A stretch of DNA of 15,722 nucleotides. It comes from Clostridiaceae bacterium UBA4839 (GTDB taxonomy: Bacteria > Bacillota > Clostridia > Clostridiales > Caloramatoraceae). The stretch is from contig DHEX01000122.1 in the NCBI GenBank assembly GCA_002400085.1, forward strand, positions 1-15,722. Reading direction: 5' to 3'. Position numbers and translations under genes: made by a program. Below are positions 6,145-14,373 of the stretch, piece by piece. The notes beneath the pieces are model-generated. The model ran no database searches and was not told where the DNA came from. It saw nothing but the letters and a program-made list of their open reading frames with translations. Every line of letters starts with the position of its first letter. Within the stretch, counting starts at the first letter, position 1.

Positions 6145-8556
6145 ATGGAAAAAGTGTGGAATAAAAAAGCTGTTGCTTTTTTATCTGTGGTTACAGCAGT
6201 AATAATAATATTTACTTTTTATTTGGGCAACAGAGGTTCAAATATAAATGATGATAAACTTTTAAAATACTTATCTAAAAACAGCTCTCAAATTGATGAA
6301 GATAATTTTAATGAATCAAACTTCGAACTTTTAAATTCAGATTTAAATAAAAATGTTGTATTTCTTTCAGGATATGAATACAGTTTAGATGATAATGATA
6401 AAATAGATCTTCAACTATTAAAATACCTCAATAAAAACGCTGAAGTAAGGTTCTATTTAAGCGATATACAGTTTAGTGCTTCTGAAATTATAAATAAATA
6501 TCTCGATACTGGAGATGAATCCCTAATAAAAAAACTTTATTCCGTAGATAGTTACAACCTTGGGCCATATAATAAATGGACAAGTCTTTATGAATACAAT
6601 AAAACCTTAGATGAGGATAGGAAAATAAAAGTATGCGGTATTGGAGTTGAAGGTAGTGACGAGAATGATTTTATATACTTAAACATGCTTATAGATGAAG
6701 GCGAAAAACCATCTAAGGCAATAGAACAAACAATTAATGATATAAAAAACTATGCAAGTATTGGAAATGATATAAATAGTTATAGGGAATTTATTAAGAA
6801 AATAAATAATAATATTTTGGCAAACACTGAAGATTATAAACAATGTCTTGGTAAAAACTATGAAAATTTTAAATATGTAATAGATGAGAAAATGGAACTT
6901 ATAAAAGAACCTATTGAAACATTCAAAGATGATGATGTTAATAAACTATGTGAAAATACATTATATAAAAATTTCAATAAACTATACGCAAAATTAGGCG
7001 GTAAATACTATGGAAGTTTTAACATTTTATCAGCAAGCCAAAAACATATAGTATCAGGTTCAAATGATTGCAAATATTTTGGTGAATTATTAGCAAGTTC
7101 AGATTCCCCAGTATATAAAAAAGTATTATCTATTGAATTTTTATATAAAAACTGCCAAATTCCTACTGCATATGGGCCCAATGTCGCATGCAGTGATATT
7201 ATCGCTATAGACAGTAAAATAGACAGCTTTGATATAATTGATAAAGCTGCGAAATCAGACGTTACACTATTTAGGTTAAATGGTTTTAATTCTCCATTTA
7301 GAAAAACTACATACCTTATTCCTTATGCTGCTGGAGGTGTGACATTAGATTATTTTCAGTATTCAATACTTATAAAAAATGCAAAACCAAAACTGCCTGA
7401 AAAACTTACAAACCTTAAGGATGAAGACGAAAGAGATATTATAAAATACTTAAATAATAATAAATATAATATTGATATAGGGGATAATGATGATTTAAGC
7501 TCATTTAAAGTTCTTGATAATGACATAAGAAACTATGAAATATTTTTTACAGGTGAGTCTCATGCTACTGCTTATAATGCAGATGCCATGTTAAAATTCC
7601 TTAAATATCTAAATAAAAATGCTGGAGTTAATTATTATCTATTGGAAGAATCTTATAGTCAAGGAGTTTTAATAAATAAATATTTAAAAACAGGAGATGA
7701 AAGCCTTTTAAGAAAGGTTTATGCTGAACTTGTTGGAACATTTGCCTATGATCAAAACTATTTTGATACCTTTGTTAAACTTTATAACTATAACAAAACT
7801 CTCCCTGAGGATAAAAAAATTACTGTAATAGGAATTGACATAGAATTTCAGCCAAATACCACTTGGAACTGTTTAAAATATTTAATAAATGGTAAGGATG
7901 TTCCATCAGAAATTACTGGGGCTGTAAATATTATTAAAAATAAAGATAGATCGCATAATTATGCTGAAGATAGAAAACTTGCTCAAACAATCTATGATGA
8001 TATTCAAAAAAAGAGGGATATATATAAAAATTTTTTAGGTAAGGATTTTTTTGATTTTGAAATGACAATTAGAAATTTAATTGACACAAAGTCAGATAGT
8101 TATAGTAGAAGAGAAGACACCATATATAAAAATTTTAATCTTGTATATTCCCATTATCCAAAGGGAAAATATTATGGCCAGTTTGGAGCGGAGCATACTT
8201 ATCTTAAAAAAATAAATAGCCAATATATACCTAATGAAAACTTTGCAGCAAGATTAAATGGAAAAGAATCACCCTTTAAAGGAAAAGTCCTTTCTATTCC
8301 TTATGTATATTTCAACTGCAAATATAAGAATAGCGATAATGGTGGAAGCAACTTCATTACAAATAGTTTAAATGATGCTCTTATTTTTTATGATACTTCA
8401 AACTCAATAGCTACATTATATAAGCTTGACAGTAAAGATTCACCTTTTAGTAGATATCTATATTCAATAAAAAATCCCTTAGGCGGAGTTACCACAGATT
8501 ACTTCCAATACGTCCTTACAATAAAAGATTCCCCTGCCTCTGAGGTATATAAATAA
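6145..8556 (+). CDS. Membrane-anchored tandem erythromycin-esterase-like protein, one copy degenerate
   Basis: The 803-residue product has a signal anchor at residues 8-27 and two full-length internal repeats, about 36-412 and 426-796. The second copy shows motifs of the erythromycin esterase-like (PF05139/EreA-EreB type) fold: FTGESHAT (Glu471, His473), LLEES (Glu501/Glu502), RRED (655-658) and GQFGAEH (His684). Shared landmarks fix the register of copy 1: LLKYLNKNA and INKYL.TGDESL near the start, TLYKNFN with GKYYG..F in the centre, and GGVT.DYFQY at the end. There GESH reads GYEY, the Glu pair reads Asp-Ile, RRED reads LCEN and the late His is Ser296, so copy 1 has lost the presumed active site and is probably structural. 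The protein is predicted to act outside the membrane. Macrolide hydrolysis is only one possibility and the real substrate is unknown. The start has an AGGGGGTGAT site and a strong promoter. Confidence 0.74.
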   Translation: MEKVWNKKAVAFLSVVTAVIIIFTFYLGNRGSNINDDKLLKYLSKNSSQIDEDNFNESNFELLNSDLNKNVVFLSGYEYSLDDNDKIDLQLLKYLNKNAEVRFYLSDIQFSASEIINKYLDTGDESLIKKLYSVDSYNLGPYNKWTSLYEYNKTLDEDRKIKVCGIGVEGSDENDFIYLNMLIDEGEKPSKAIEQTINDIKNYASIGNDINSYREFIKKINNNILANTEDYKQCLGKNYENFKYVIDEKMELIKEPIETFKDDDVNKLCENTLYKNFNKLYAKLGGKYYGSFNILSASQKHIVSGSNDCKYFGELLASSDSPVYKKVLSIEFLYKNCQIPTAYGPNVACSDIIAIDSKIDSFDIIDKAAKSDVTLFRLNGFNSPFRKTTYLIPYAAGGVTLDYFQYSILIKNAKPKLPEKLTNLKDEDERDIIKYLNNNKYNIDIGDNDDLSSFKVLDNDIRNYEIFFTGESHATAYNADAMLKFLKYLNKNAGVNYYLLEESYSQGVLINKYLKTGDESLLRKVYAELVGTFAYDQNYFDTFVKLYNYNKTLPEDKKITVIGIDIEFQPNTTWNCLKYLINGKDVPSEITGAVNIIKNKDRSHNYAEDRKLAQTIYDDIQKKRDIYKNFLGKDFFDFEMTIRNLIDTKSDSYSRREDTIYKNFNLVYSHYPKGKYYGQFGAEHTYLKKINSQYIPNENFAARLNGKESPFKGKVLSIPYVYFNCKYKNSDNGGSNFITNSLNDALIFYDTSNSIATLYKLDSKDSPFSRYLYSIKNPLGGVTTDYFQYVLTIKDSPASEVYK

Positions 8557-8588
8557 GTAATTTTTGTAGCAGCAAACAGTAAATTTGG

Positions 8589-8732
8589 GGGACAGTTAAG
8601 AACCTTTCTTTTAAGTTGATAAATTGCATTAAATTCGTTGATCTAAATTGAGTAAATTGATAAATTGAGGGACGGTTAAGGGTAAATCATGTTGAATTTT
8701 ATAAGTTCTGGTAAATCATGGGGACAGTTAAG
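8589..8732 (+). repeat. Cluster of three GGGAC(A/G)GTTAAG repeats
   Basis: Copies lie at 8589-8600, 8669-8680 and 8721-8732, all in the same orientation. Between them are imperfect TAAATTGA-type tandem units (about 8644-8668) and an 11-nt direct repeat, GGTAAATCATG (8681-8691 and 8710-8720). This resembles clostridial REP-like short interspersed repeats, but no transposase is present in the window and no inverted partner (CTTAACCGTCCC) was seen. It occupies most of the gap after the tandem esterase-like gene, with a TGCCCA/TGGGCA hairpin at 8770-8784. Confidence 0.62.
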
Positions 8733-8784
8733 CTCTTTTCTTCGTAGTGGACTTTTACCACCAAGTTGCTGCCCATGCTGGGCA

Positions 8785-8820
8785 CACTAAATAAAGGGAG
8801 GATAATTTTTCCTCCCCTTT
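8785..8820 (-). terminator. Terminator downstream of the neopullulanase
   Basis: AAAGGGAGGA (8793-8802) pairs with TCCTCCCCTTT (8810-8820) with one bulged base and a 7-nt loop. In minus reading it is followed by TTTATTTAG. It is the first strong hairpin beyond the neopullulanase stop and may also stop plus-strand read-through from the esterase-like gene. Confidence 0.58.
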
Positions 8821-8921
8821 AACTTCGTATTTAATTAATCAGTAAATCGCTCTGCGATTGGAAAAGTTTAATGAACATTTATGCCAAATCTAATTTAATC
8901 TTCATATCATTTTGGGATGTT
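8818..8921 (-). repeat. Relic copy of the galE 3' end and 3' UTR (left direct repeat)
   Basis: About 104 nt align with 10832-10938 at roughly 80-85% by eye, including a 25-nt identical block (8884-8908). In minus reading, positions 8921-8895 encode N-I-P-K-stop-Y-E-D-stop, against N-H-P-K-G-Y-E-D-stop at the galE end. This is therefore a decayed copy of the last nine galE codons plus its 3' UTR. It overlaps the last bases of the neopullulanase stop codon region. Confidence 0.7.
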
Positions 8922-10659
8922 ATTTATTAGAAGTATGGCGCTTGATTATTTTAAATTCCATAGGGGCTAATTTTAGGCTGCTGCCAAGCACAATCTTTTC
9001 TCCTGATATAAGATCCACAGCCTCTCCTGTACAGCCTATATTGATTTCTGCCTCTTTATCACTGTTGTTTATAGCTACTATTGCAGATTCTGACTGATTA
9101 TACCTTTCAAAAACAATTATATTACCCTTAAGGTATAAGTTCCTGTAACTTCCATATACAAGTACTTTGTTTTCCTTCCTTATGGAAACCATTTTTTTAT
9201 AAAACTTTAGCATATCTTTATTTTGCTTTTCTTCATCCCATATCATGCAGCCTCTGCATTCTGGATCATTCCCACCTGTCATTCCTACCTCATCGCCATA
9301 ATAAATATATGGAACCCCAATATACGTAAATTGAAAAGCTACAGCTAATTTCATTCTTTTAATATCCCCACCGCATTCCGTCAAGAAACGCTTAGTATCA
9401 TGGCTTCCTACGAGATTCCACATTTGTCTTACAATGCTGTCCATATATATGGTCATATTCTGGGTAAGAATATTGTTAAATTCAACAGCATCTATTGTTC
9501 TTTTAGCAAAGAAGTCAATTACAGCACCCTCAAAAGGATAATTCATTATACTGTCCATTTCGTCTCCGCTTAGGAAGGATGAGGATTCATGATGTATTTC
9601 CCCAACGATTATGGCATCTTTATTTGCCTTTTTTATTCTTTCTCTGAATGCTTTCCAAAAATGATGATCCACTTCATCAGCAACATCCAGCCTCCAGCCA
9701 TCTATTCCAACTTCTTTAACCCAGTATTCTCCTACTCTCAAAAGGTATTCTTTGACCTCAGGGTTGCTGGTATTCAACTTAGGCATATTTGCCACATCAT
9801 TAGCAAAAGTATAATAATTTATCTTATCTGTACTTACAGGATATTCATACGGAAAATACCAGTCCTTATACTGAGATTTTTCTTGGTTTTTCAATAAATC
9901 CTTGAAAGCAAAAAAATCGCTGCCCGAATGATTGAATACAGCATCAAACAAAACCCTTATTCCCCTTTTATGGCATTCTGCTGTAAGCTCTTTAGCTGTT
10001 TCTATTGTGCCAAACTGGGGATCTATATCAAAATAATCTGTAGTATTATATTTGTGGTTTGATGCAGATTTAAATACAGGAGTTAGGTATATAAGGTTAA
10101 TACCGAGGTCCTTAAGATAGTCCAATTTTTCAATAATTCCCTTAATATCTCCTCCAAACATGGAACTTCTATCTACTTCACAGCCCCATGCCTTTGTATT
10201 TTCAGGATCATTTCTCTTATCTCCATTATAGAAACGGTCAGGAAAAATCTGATATACTATTGATTCCTGAAGCCATTTTGATTCATCATAGACATCAGCC
10301 TTGCCAATATATGCATATTGAAATGCATTATCTTCTTTTCTTTTAAGCTCCTGTTCCCTTACACCTCTTTCATCAAAGTATACCTTATTTCCTTTCATAT
10401 CAATCAGTTCAAAGTAGTATCTGTACCTGTTTTTTTCTATCTGTAAATCTGATTCATAATAATCAAATAGCTCATCTTGAGCCATAAGTTTCATATCCTT
10501 CACATTAAATTGATTATCCCAGTTATATCTGCATTTATAATAAACCCTGCAGCATGACAAATCACCCTTCCCAGCTCTTAAACGAACTGTAAGAGTATCA
10601 TCGTTTTTTGCATAAGCATAAGGTACATTTGGTGTATGATATATAGCATATTTATTCAT
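8920..10659 (-). CDS. GH13 neopullulanase / cyclomaltodextrinase (GH13_20 type)
   Basis: A 579-residue cytosolic alpha-glucan hydrolase with no signal peptide, expected to cut imported cyclodextrins, malto-oligosaccharides or pullulan fragments. Domains in order are an N-terminal CBM34-like beta domain (about 1-125), the catalytic barrel beginning near QESIVYQIFPDRF (131-143), and a C-terminal beta domain (about 500-579). Catalytic regions are all intact: I DAVFNH (Asp239), II GWRLDVADE (nucleophile Asp325), III GEIHH (acid/base Glu354), IV VGSHDTKRF (Asp421). The length and N-domain fit the GH13_20 subgroup. Exact substrate preference cannot be read from the sequence. The start ATG has AGGGGG upstream and its own promoter. 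It is separated from galE by a terminator, so it is a neighbour of, not a member of, the gal operon. Confidence 0.9.
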   Translation of the reverse strand: MNKYAIYHTPNVPYAYAKNDDTLTVRLRAGKGDLSCCRVYYKCRYNWDNQFNVKDMKLMAQDELFDYYESDLQIEKNRYRYYFELIDMKGNKVYFDERGVREQELKRKEDNAFQYAYIGKADVYDESKWLQESIVYQIFPDRFYNGDKRNDPENTKAWGCEVDRSSMFGGDIKGIIEKLDYLKDLGINLIYLTPVFKSASNHKYNTTDYFDIDPQFGTIETAKELTAECHKRGIRVLFDAVFNHSGSDFFAFKDLLKNQEKSQYKDWYFPYEYPVSTDKINYYTFANDVANMPKLNTSNPEVKEYLLRVGEYWVKEVGIDGWRLDVADEVDHHFWKAFRERIKKANKDAIIVGEIHHESSSFLSGDEMDSIMNYPFEGAVIDFFAKRTIDAVEFNNILTQNMTIYMDSIVRQMWNLVGSHDTKRFLTECGGDIKRMKLAVAFQFTYIGVPYIYYGDEVGMTGGNDPECRGCMIWDEEKQNKDMLKFYKKMVSIRKENKVLVYGSYRNLYLKGNIIVFERYNQSESAIVAINNSDKEAEINIGCTGEAVDLISGEKIVLGSSLKLAPMEFKIIKRHTSNK

Positions 10660-10703
10660 AAGCTTGCCCCCTGTTTTTTATTTTAGTCTAAATTTCTATT
10701 AAT

Positions 10704-10736
10704 ATTATATCAAAACTTATAAGAAGTACAAGTTTT
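10704..10736 (-). promoter_or_regulatory. Neopullulanase promoter with overlapping inverted-repeat operator
   Basis: In minus reading, TTGTAC (10731-10726), a 16-nt spacer and a perfect TATAAT (10709-10704). Overlapping the -35 and spacer is an inverted repeat with 10-bp arms, AAAACTTATA (10712-10721) and TACAAGTTTT (10727-10736), one mismatch and a 5-nt centre. A protein bound there would block RNA polymerase. The arms differ from the LacI-type boxes found at galR and galT, so a separate regulator is implied. Confidence 0.6.
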
Positions 10737-10752
10737 AGATATATCAGCCACT

Positions 10753-10809
10753 AAAAAATGGGACTACCGCCCTAACGATTTATTCAATCGTTAGGTAGTA
10801 GCCCCATTT
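10753..10809 (-). terminator. Strong terminator of the gal operon after galE
   Basis: A long hairpin has an inner perfect 9-bp stem, CTAACGATT/AATCGTTAG, and an outer stem AAATGGG-CTAC against its complement with one mismatch. In minus reading it ends in CCCATTTTTTAG. It lies about 100 nt past the galE stop and before the neopullulanase promoter, so it separates the two transcription units. Confidence 0.78.
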
Positions 10810-10831
10810 AATGCAAATACCCAAAACTCTT

Positions 10832-10938
10832 TTTAACTTCATATTTAATTAATTAATCAGTAAAGTGCTTTGCAATAGAAAAATATAGTGAGCATTTATA
10901 CCAAATCTAATTTAATCTTCATATCCCTTAGGGTGATT
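10832..10938 (-). repeat. galE 3' end and 3' UTR (right direct repeat)
   Basis: The right member of the direct repeat pair with 8818-8921. It includes the functional galE C-terminal codons (NHPKGYED-stop) and about 80 nt downstream. The two copies enclose the galE terminator, the neopullulanase promoter and the whole neopullulanase gene. Confidence 0.7.
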
Positions 10939-11898
10939 TTTGTGCCATTTCCATGCTGTTTCGATGACCTTTTCTACATCCGTAAACTGCGGCTGCCATT
11001 TAAGCTCTTTTTTAATTTTGTCAGAACTTGCAATAAGCACTGCTGGATCTCCTGCACGCCTTCCTACTACTTCCTTTTTAATATTTATTCCTGTAACCTT
11101 TTCAGCAGCCTCAATTATTTCTTTTACTGTAAAACCATTTCCGTTTCCAAGGTTATATACATTTGAGTCGCTGCCCTCATACAAACTTTGAAGAGCAAGA
11201 GCATGAGCCATGGCAAGATCGTTTACATGTATATAGTCTCTTACACAGGTTCCATCTTTAGTTGGATAATCATCGCCAAATATTTTTATACTATCTCTGA
11301 GTTTTAAACAAGTTTGAAGTATTATAGGAATTAAATGGCTTTCGGGATTATGGTCTTCTCCTATGTCCCCTAATGTATCTGCGCCGCAAGCATTAAAATA
11401 TCTTAAAGCAATATATTTAAGTCCATAGGATTTTGAGTAGTCCTCCATAGCTCCTTCCATAACAAGCTTTGTTTTTCCATATACATTGGTAGGACACTTT
11501 GATATTTCCTCTGTTATTGGAACTTTTTCAGGCTCCCCATAAACTGCTGCAGTAGATGAAAATACAAGTTTTTTAACATCTGCTTTAAGCATAGTTTCAA
11601 GAAGGTTTAATGTACCACAGATATTATTTTTATAATACTTTTTAGGATCTACCATTGATTCACCAACAAGACTAAATGCTGCAAAATGAACAACTGCATC
11701 TATTTCATATCTTTTTAATGTATCCTCTAAAAGTTCACTGTCAAAAATATCTCCCTTAACAAATTTAATATTTTTTACTGCCTGCTTGTGACCTGTTGAA
11801 AGATTATCGTAAACCACCACATTGTTCCCAAGTTTATCAAGAACTCTGGCAGTATGAGAACCTATATATCCAGCACCACCTGTAACTAATACATTCAT
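10912..11898 (-). CDS. galE: UDP-glucose 4-epimerase
   Basis: A 328-residue cytosolic short-chain dehydrogenase-fold enzyme that interconverts UDP-galactose and UDP-glucose with bound NAD+. Marks are the Rossmann motif TGGAGYIGSH (6-15), YDNLSTGH (30-37), HFAAFSLVGES (71-81), the catalytic region SSTAAVYGEP (114-123) with YGKTK (Tyr140, Lys144), and RYFNACGAD further on. The start at 11898 (MNVLVTGG) follows GGAGG by 8 nt; the in-frame ATG five codons upstream contains that GGAGG and lacks a site of its own. It is downstream of galK by 67 nt with no terminator between, so probably co-transcribed, and it ends the operon. Its 3' end is duplicated downstream of the neopullulanase. Confidence 0.95.
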   Translation of the reverse strand: MNVLVTGGAGYIGSHTARVLDKLGNNVVVYDNLSTGHKQAVKNIKFVKGDIFDSELLEDTLKRYEIDAVVHFAAFSLVGESMVDPKKYYKNNICGTLNLLETMLKADVKKLVFSSTAAVYGEPEKVPITEEISKCPTNVYGKTKLVMEGAMEDYSKSYGLKYIALRYFNACGADTLGDIGEDHNPESHLIPIILQTCLKLRDSIKIFGDDYPTKDGTCVRDYIHVNDLAMAHALALQSLYEGSDSNVYNLGNGNGFTVKEIIEAAEKVTGINIKKEVVGRRAGDPAVLIASSDKIKKELKWQPQFTDVEKVIETAWKWHKNHPKGYED

Positions 11899-11965
11899 AA
11901 TTTTTACCTCCATAACTTTAAATATGCTACTTTACACTACCACTTTTTATAAACTACTTTGCGCT

Positions 11966-13117
11966 TTAGTTTAAGATTTTAACCCCATCACCTATAACGC
12001 TTACATAGAACTCAGGGGAAAGCCCTGTTTTTTCTTTATAGTTTTTATAAACTTTTTCCTTAAACTCATTTATTTTATCATTTTTAACCAGTGCAATGGC
12101 ACATCCTCCAAAGCCTGCTCCTGTCATTCTTGCACCAATGCAGCCATCACATTTTAAAGCTTCTCCTACTATAGTATCAAGTTCAAAGCCGGTAACCTCA
12201 TAGTCATTTTTAAGGGATTCATGGGATTTTATCATCAATTGCCCAAATTCCTTTAAATCATTCTTTTTAAGTACCTCAACTGCCTTTAAGGTCCTTTCAT
12301 TTTCAGTTATGGCATGTCTTGCACGTCTTTTTATTACATCGTCCTCAATATACTCTATATCCTTAATTTCAGCTTCGCAAAGGCTATTTACATTTTTATG
12401 TTTTCTTATTATTTCTATAGCCTTTTCACATTCTCCTCTTCTTTCATTGTACTTTGAATCTGCAAGCTCTCTTTTTTTATTTGTATTCATTATAATTAAA
12501 CTTAAATCCTTTAAATTAAAAGGAACATACTCATATTTAAGGTTGTTGCAGTCAAGAAGAATAGCCATATCTTTTTTCCCTGCTGCTACTGAAAATTGAT
12601 CCATTATGCCGCAGTTAACCTTTATAAACTCGTTTTCAACCTTTTGGCACATCTTCGCAAGTTCTACTCTGTCAATATTATCCTTGCCATCATACATCAT
12701 CATGTAGCCTGTTAAAACTTCAATAGCTGCGGAAGATGAAAGCCCTGCTCCATCAGGAAGATCTCCTTTAAATAATATATCGCAGCCTTTTATCTTATAT
12801 CCTTTTTCAATAACAGCCTTTATTACACCCTTTGGATAATTTCCCCATCCATCCTTTTCTTTATAAGCTATTTCTTCATTTAAATTAACTTTTACCTCTC
12901 CCTCTGCATTTTTAGACTTTAAGGTAATAATGTTTTTGTTGTTAAATCTTAAGGCTCCATAAATTCCAAGGCTTAATGCCCCGGGAAAAACATAACCCCC
13001 ATTATAGTCAGTATGTTCACCAATAAGGTTTACTCTCCCTGGTGAAAAAAAGCATAGTATTTCTCCACCCTTTCCATACTCTTCTTCAAAAAGCTTTACA
13101 AGTTCCTCTTTTTTCAT
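11966..13117 (-). CDS. galK: Galactokinase
   Basis: A 383-residue GHMP-family kinase that phosphorylates alpha-D-galactose to galactose-1-phosphate with ATP in the cytosol, the first step of the Leloir pathway after mutarotation. Marks are the galactokinase signature GRVNLIGEHTDYNGG (27-41), with Glu34, His35 and Asp37 for sugar binding; the GHMP ATP loop DGAGLSSSAA (122-131); CGIMDQF (169-175) with the catalytic Asp173; and the C-terminal GARMTGAGFGGCA. I place the start at 13117 (MKKEELV) because GGGAGG lies 7 nt upstream. The longer reading frame begins at a TTG (13156) without a ribosome binding site. It is preceded by a 242-nt gap to galT that may hold a weak internal promoter. Confidence 0.95.
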   Translation of the reverse strand: MKKEELVKLFEEEYGKGGEILCFFSPGRVNLIGEHTDYNGGYVFPGALSLGIYGALRFNNKNIITLKSKNAEGEVKVNLNEEIAYKEKDGWGNYPKGVIKAVIEKGYKIKGCDILFKGDLPDGAGLSSSAAIEVLTGYMMMYDGKDNIDRVELAKMCQKVENEFIKVNCGIMDQFSVAAGKKDMAILLDCNNLKYEYVPFNLKDLSLIIMNTNKKRELADSKYNERRGECEKAIEIIRKHKNVNSLCEAEIKDIEYIEDDVIKRRARHAITENERTLKAVEVLKKNDLKEFGQLMIKSHESLKNDYEVTGFELDTIVGEALKCDGCIGARMTGAGFGGCAIALVKNDKINEFKEKVYKNYKEKTGLSPEFYVSVIGDGVKILN

Positions 13118-13359
13118 TAAAACTCCTCCCTTATTTTTGTGATTATCAAATATCAACCTATGCTCTATTTTTTGCTTTTTTCATAAACTATTTTAGGCTA
13201 CCCATTTATACTTAGTCTCAAAACGCACAACCAATAAATCACTGATGTCATAAGGAAAATGCTTTGAGCTCGTAAATTCTTTTAGTATGCCAACTTGCCA
13301 TTTATCCTATATTTTTGGTTATCTTAGCTAGACAACAATGATAGCTATACATACCTTAA
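13118..13359 (-). other. galT-galK intergenic gap, no gene seen
   Basis: There is no open frame with a ribosome binding site and no convincing terminator. In minus reading the only promoter-like pair is TTGGTT, an 18-nt spacer and TATAAA (around 13207-13236), which is weak. The gap is unusually long for one operon, so galK may have secondary initiation, but the sequence does not prove it. Confidence 0.3.
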
Positions 13360-14355
13360 TTACTTTATTTCCTGCTTTTTGAGAAACTTTTCATGAGCGT
13401 CCCTTAACTCCTGTGCAGTTTCTTCTACAGTAAGAGGGTTGCAGGCTGCCCAAGCTCCCATTTCAGATGAAGCATAATATTTTATTCTATTTGCTGCTCT
13501 AAGCGGTGGGTAAAACTCAATATGAAAATGGAAATAGTCTTTAGCATCCTTGTATTCCTCTGAATTAACAGGTGTCTGATGAATACACATCATATAAGGA
13601 AACTTTTTATCAAACAAGGAATCAAAGGTTCCTGTAACCTCTTTTAATATTTTTGCAAGATTGAGCTTTTCATTATCATCAAATTCTGTGAAATTTCCCC
13701 TATGATTTTTGCTTACAATAAAAACCCCATAAGGATAATCAGTAAAATATGGAAGATAAGCTATGAAACTGTCATTTTCACATATAACTCTTTTTTCAAA
13801 ATCCTTTTCAAGCTTGTTCATTTCGCAAATCATGCATTTTCCATTCTTTTCACAGTATTCCTTAGTGCTGTCAAGCTCAACTTTTAATTTAAGAGGAACA
13901 AAGGGATAAGCATAAAGCTGTCCATGAGGATGAGGCATGGTTACTCCAACTGCTTCTCCTCTATTTTCAAATTCAAAGATATATTTAATATTTTTATCCT
14001 TTGAAAGCTCCCTAAATCTTTCAGTCCATAATTCAACAAGCTTATAAATGTGATCTACTGGAAGCTCAGGAAGAGTTTTATTATGCTCTGGTGAATAAAG
14101 AATTACTTCACATTTACCATAGTTTTTTTGAACCTTGTAAAGATCATTCCCCTCAATTCCAGGCTCATCTGCATCAAGCCTTAATGCTGGAAAGTCGTTA
14201 TCATATTCATAAACCTCATAGTTTTCCGGCACCTTTTTCCCCGGACCCGGGCAAAATGGGCACCAATCCTTTGGCAAATTGGGTCTTCCCTGCCTGTTTG
14301 CTGCTACCATTGTCCATGTCTTTAAAAGCGGATTCCATCTTAATTCTGATGACAT
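13360..14355 (-). CDS. galT: Galactose-1-phosphate uridylyltransferase (HIT-type)
   Basis: A 331-residue cytosolic enzyme that swaps UMP between UDP-glucose and galactose-1-phosphate, giving UDP-galactose and glucose-1-phosphate. It belongs to the histidine-triad type: WCPFCPG (31-37) holds the first Cys pair typical of the metal site, and VTMPHPHGQLYAYPFVP (138-154) holds the catalytic HPHGQ, with His144 expected to carry the uridylyl group. FHFHIEFYPP lies near the C-terminus. The length matches the compact class, not the roughly 500-residue GalT2 form of many lactic acid bacteria. AAGGAGG lies about 8 nt before the ATG. An operator-like box similar to that at galR lies just upstream, and the regulator gene precedes it by 98 nt. 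Confidence 0.94.
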   Translation of the reverse strand: MSSELRWNPLLKTWTMVAANRQGRPNLPKDWCPFCPGPGKKVPENYEVYEYDNDFPALRLDADEPGIEGNDLYKVQKNYGKCEVILYSPEHNKTLPELPVDHIYKLVELWTERFRELSKDKNIKYIFEFENRGEAVGVTMPHPHGQLYAYPFVPLKLKVELDSTKEYCEKNGKCMICEMNKLEKDFEKRVICENDSFIAYLPYFTDYPYGVFIVSKNHRGNFTEFDDNEKLNLAKILKEVTGTFDSLFDKKFPYMMCIHQTPVNSEEYKDAKDYFHFHIEFYPPLRAANRIKYYASSEMGAWAACNPLTVEETAQELRDAHEKFLKKQEIK

Positions 14356-14373
14356 ATTATTACCTCCTTGTAT

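Noticed and set aside
6145..8556. ABC-type or fused regulatory protein suggested by the size of the 803-aa ORF
   Set aside because: No Walker motifs or helix-turn-helix are visible. The internal repeat with GESH/RRED/GAEH motifs explains the whole length.
8589..8732. CRISPR array
   Set aside because: The repeats are only 12 nt, the spacing is irregular (80 and 52 nt) and the intervening sequences are themselves partly repetitive. No cas genes are present.
8895..8921. A real extension of the neopullulanase into the YED codons
   Set aside because: The neopullulanase stop codon (8920-8922) precedes them, and the frame in which they read contains its own internal stop. They are a relic of galE.
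13118..13156. Longer galK starting at TTG 13156
   Set aside because: There is no ribosome binding site at that position, while ATG 13117 has GGGAGG at 7 nt and matches the usual galactokinase N-terminus.
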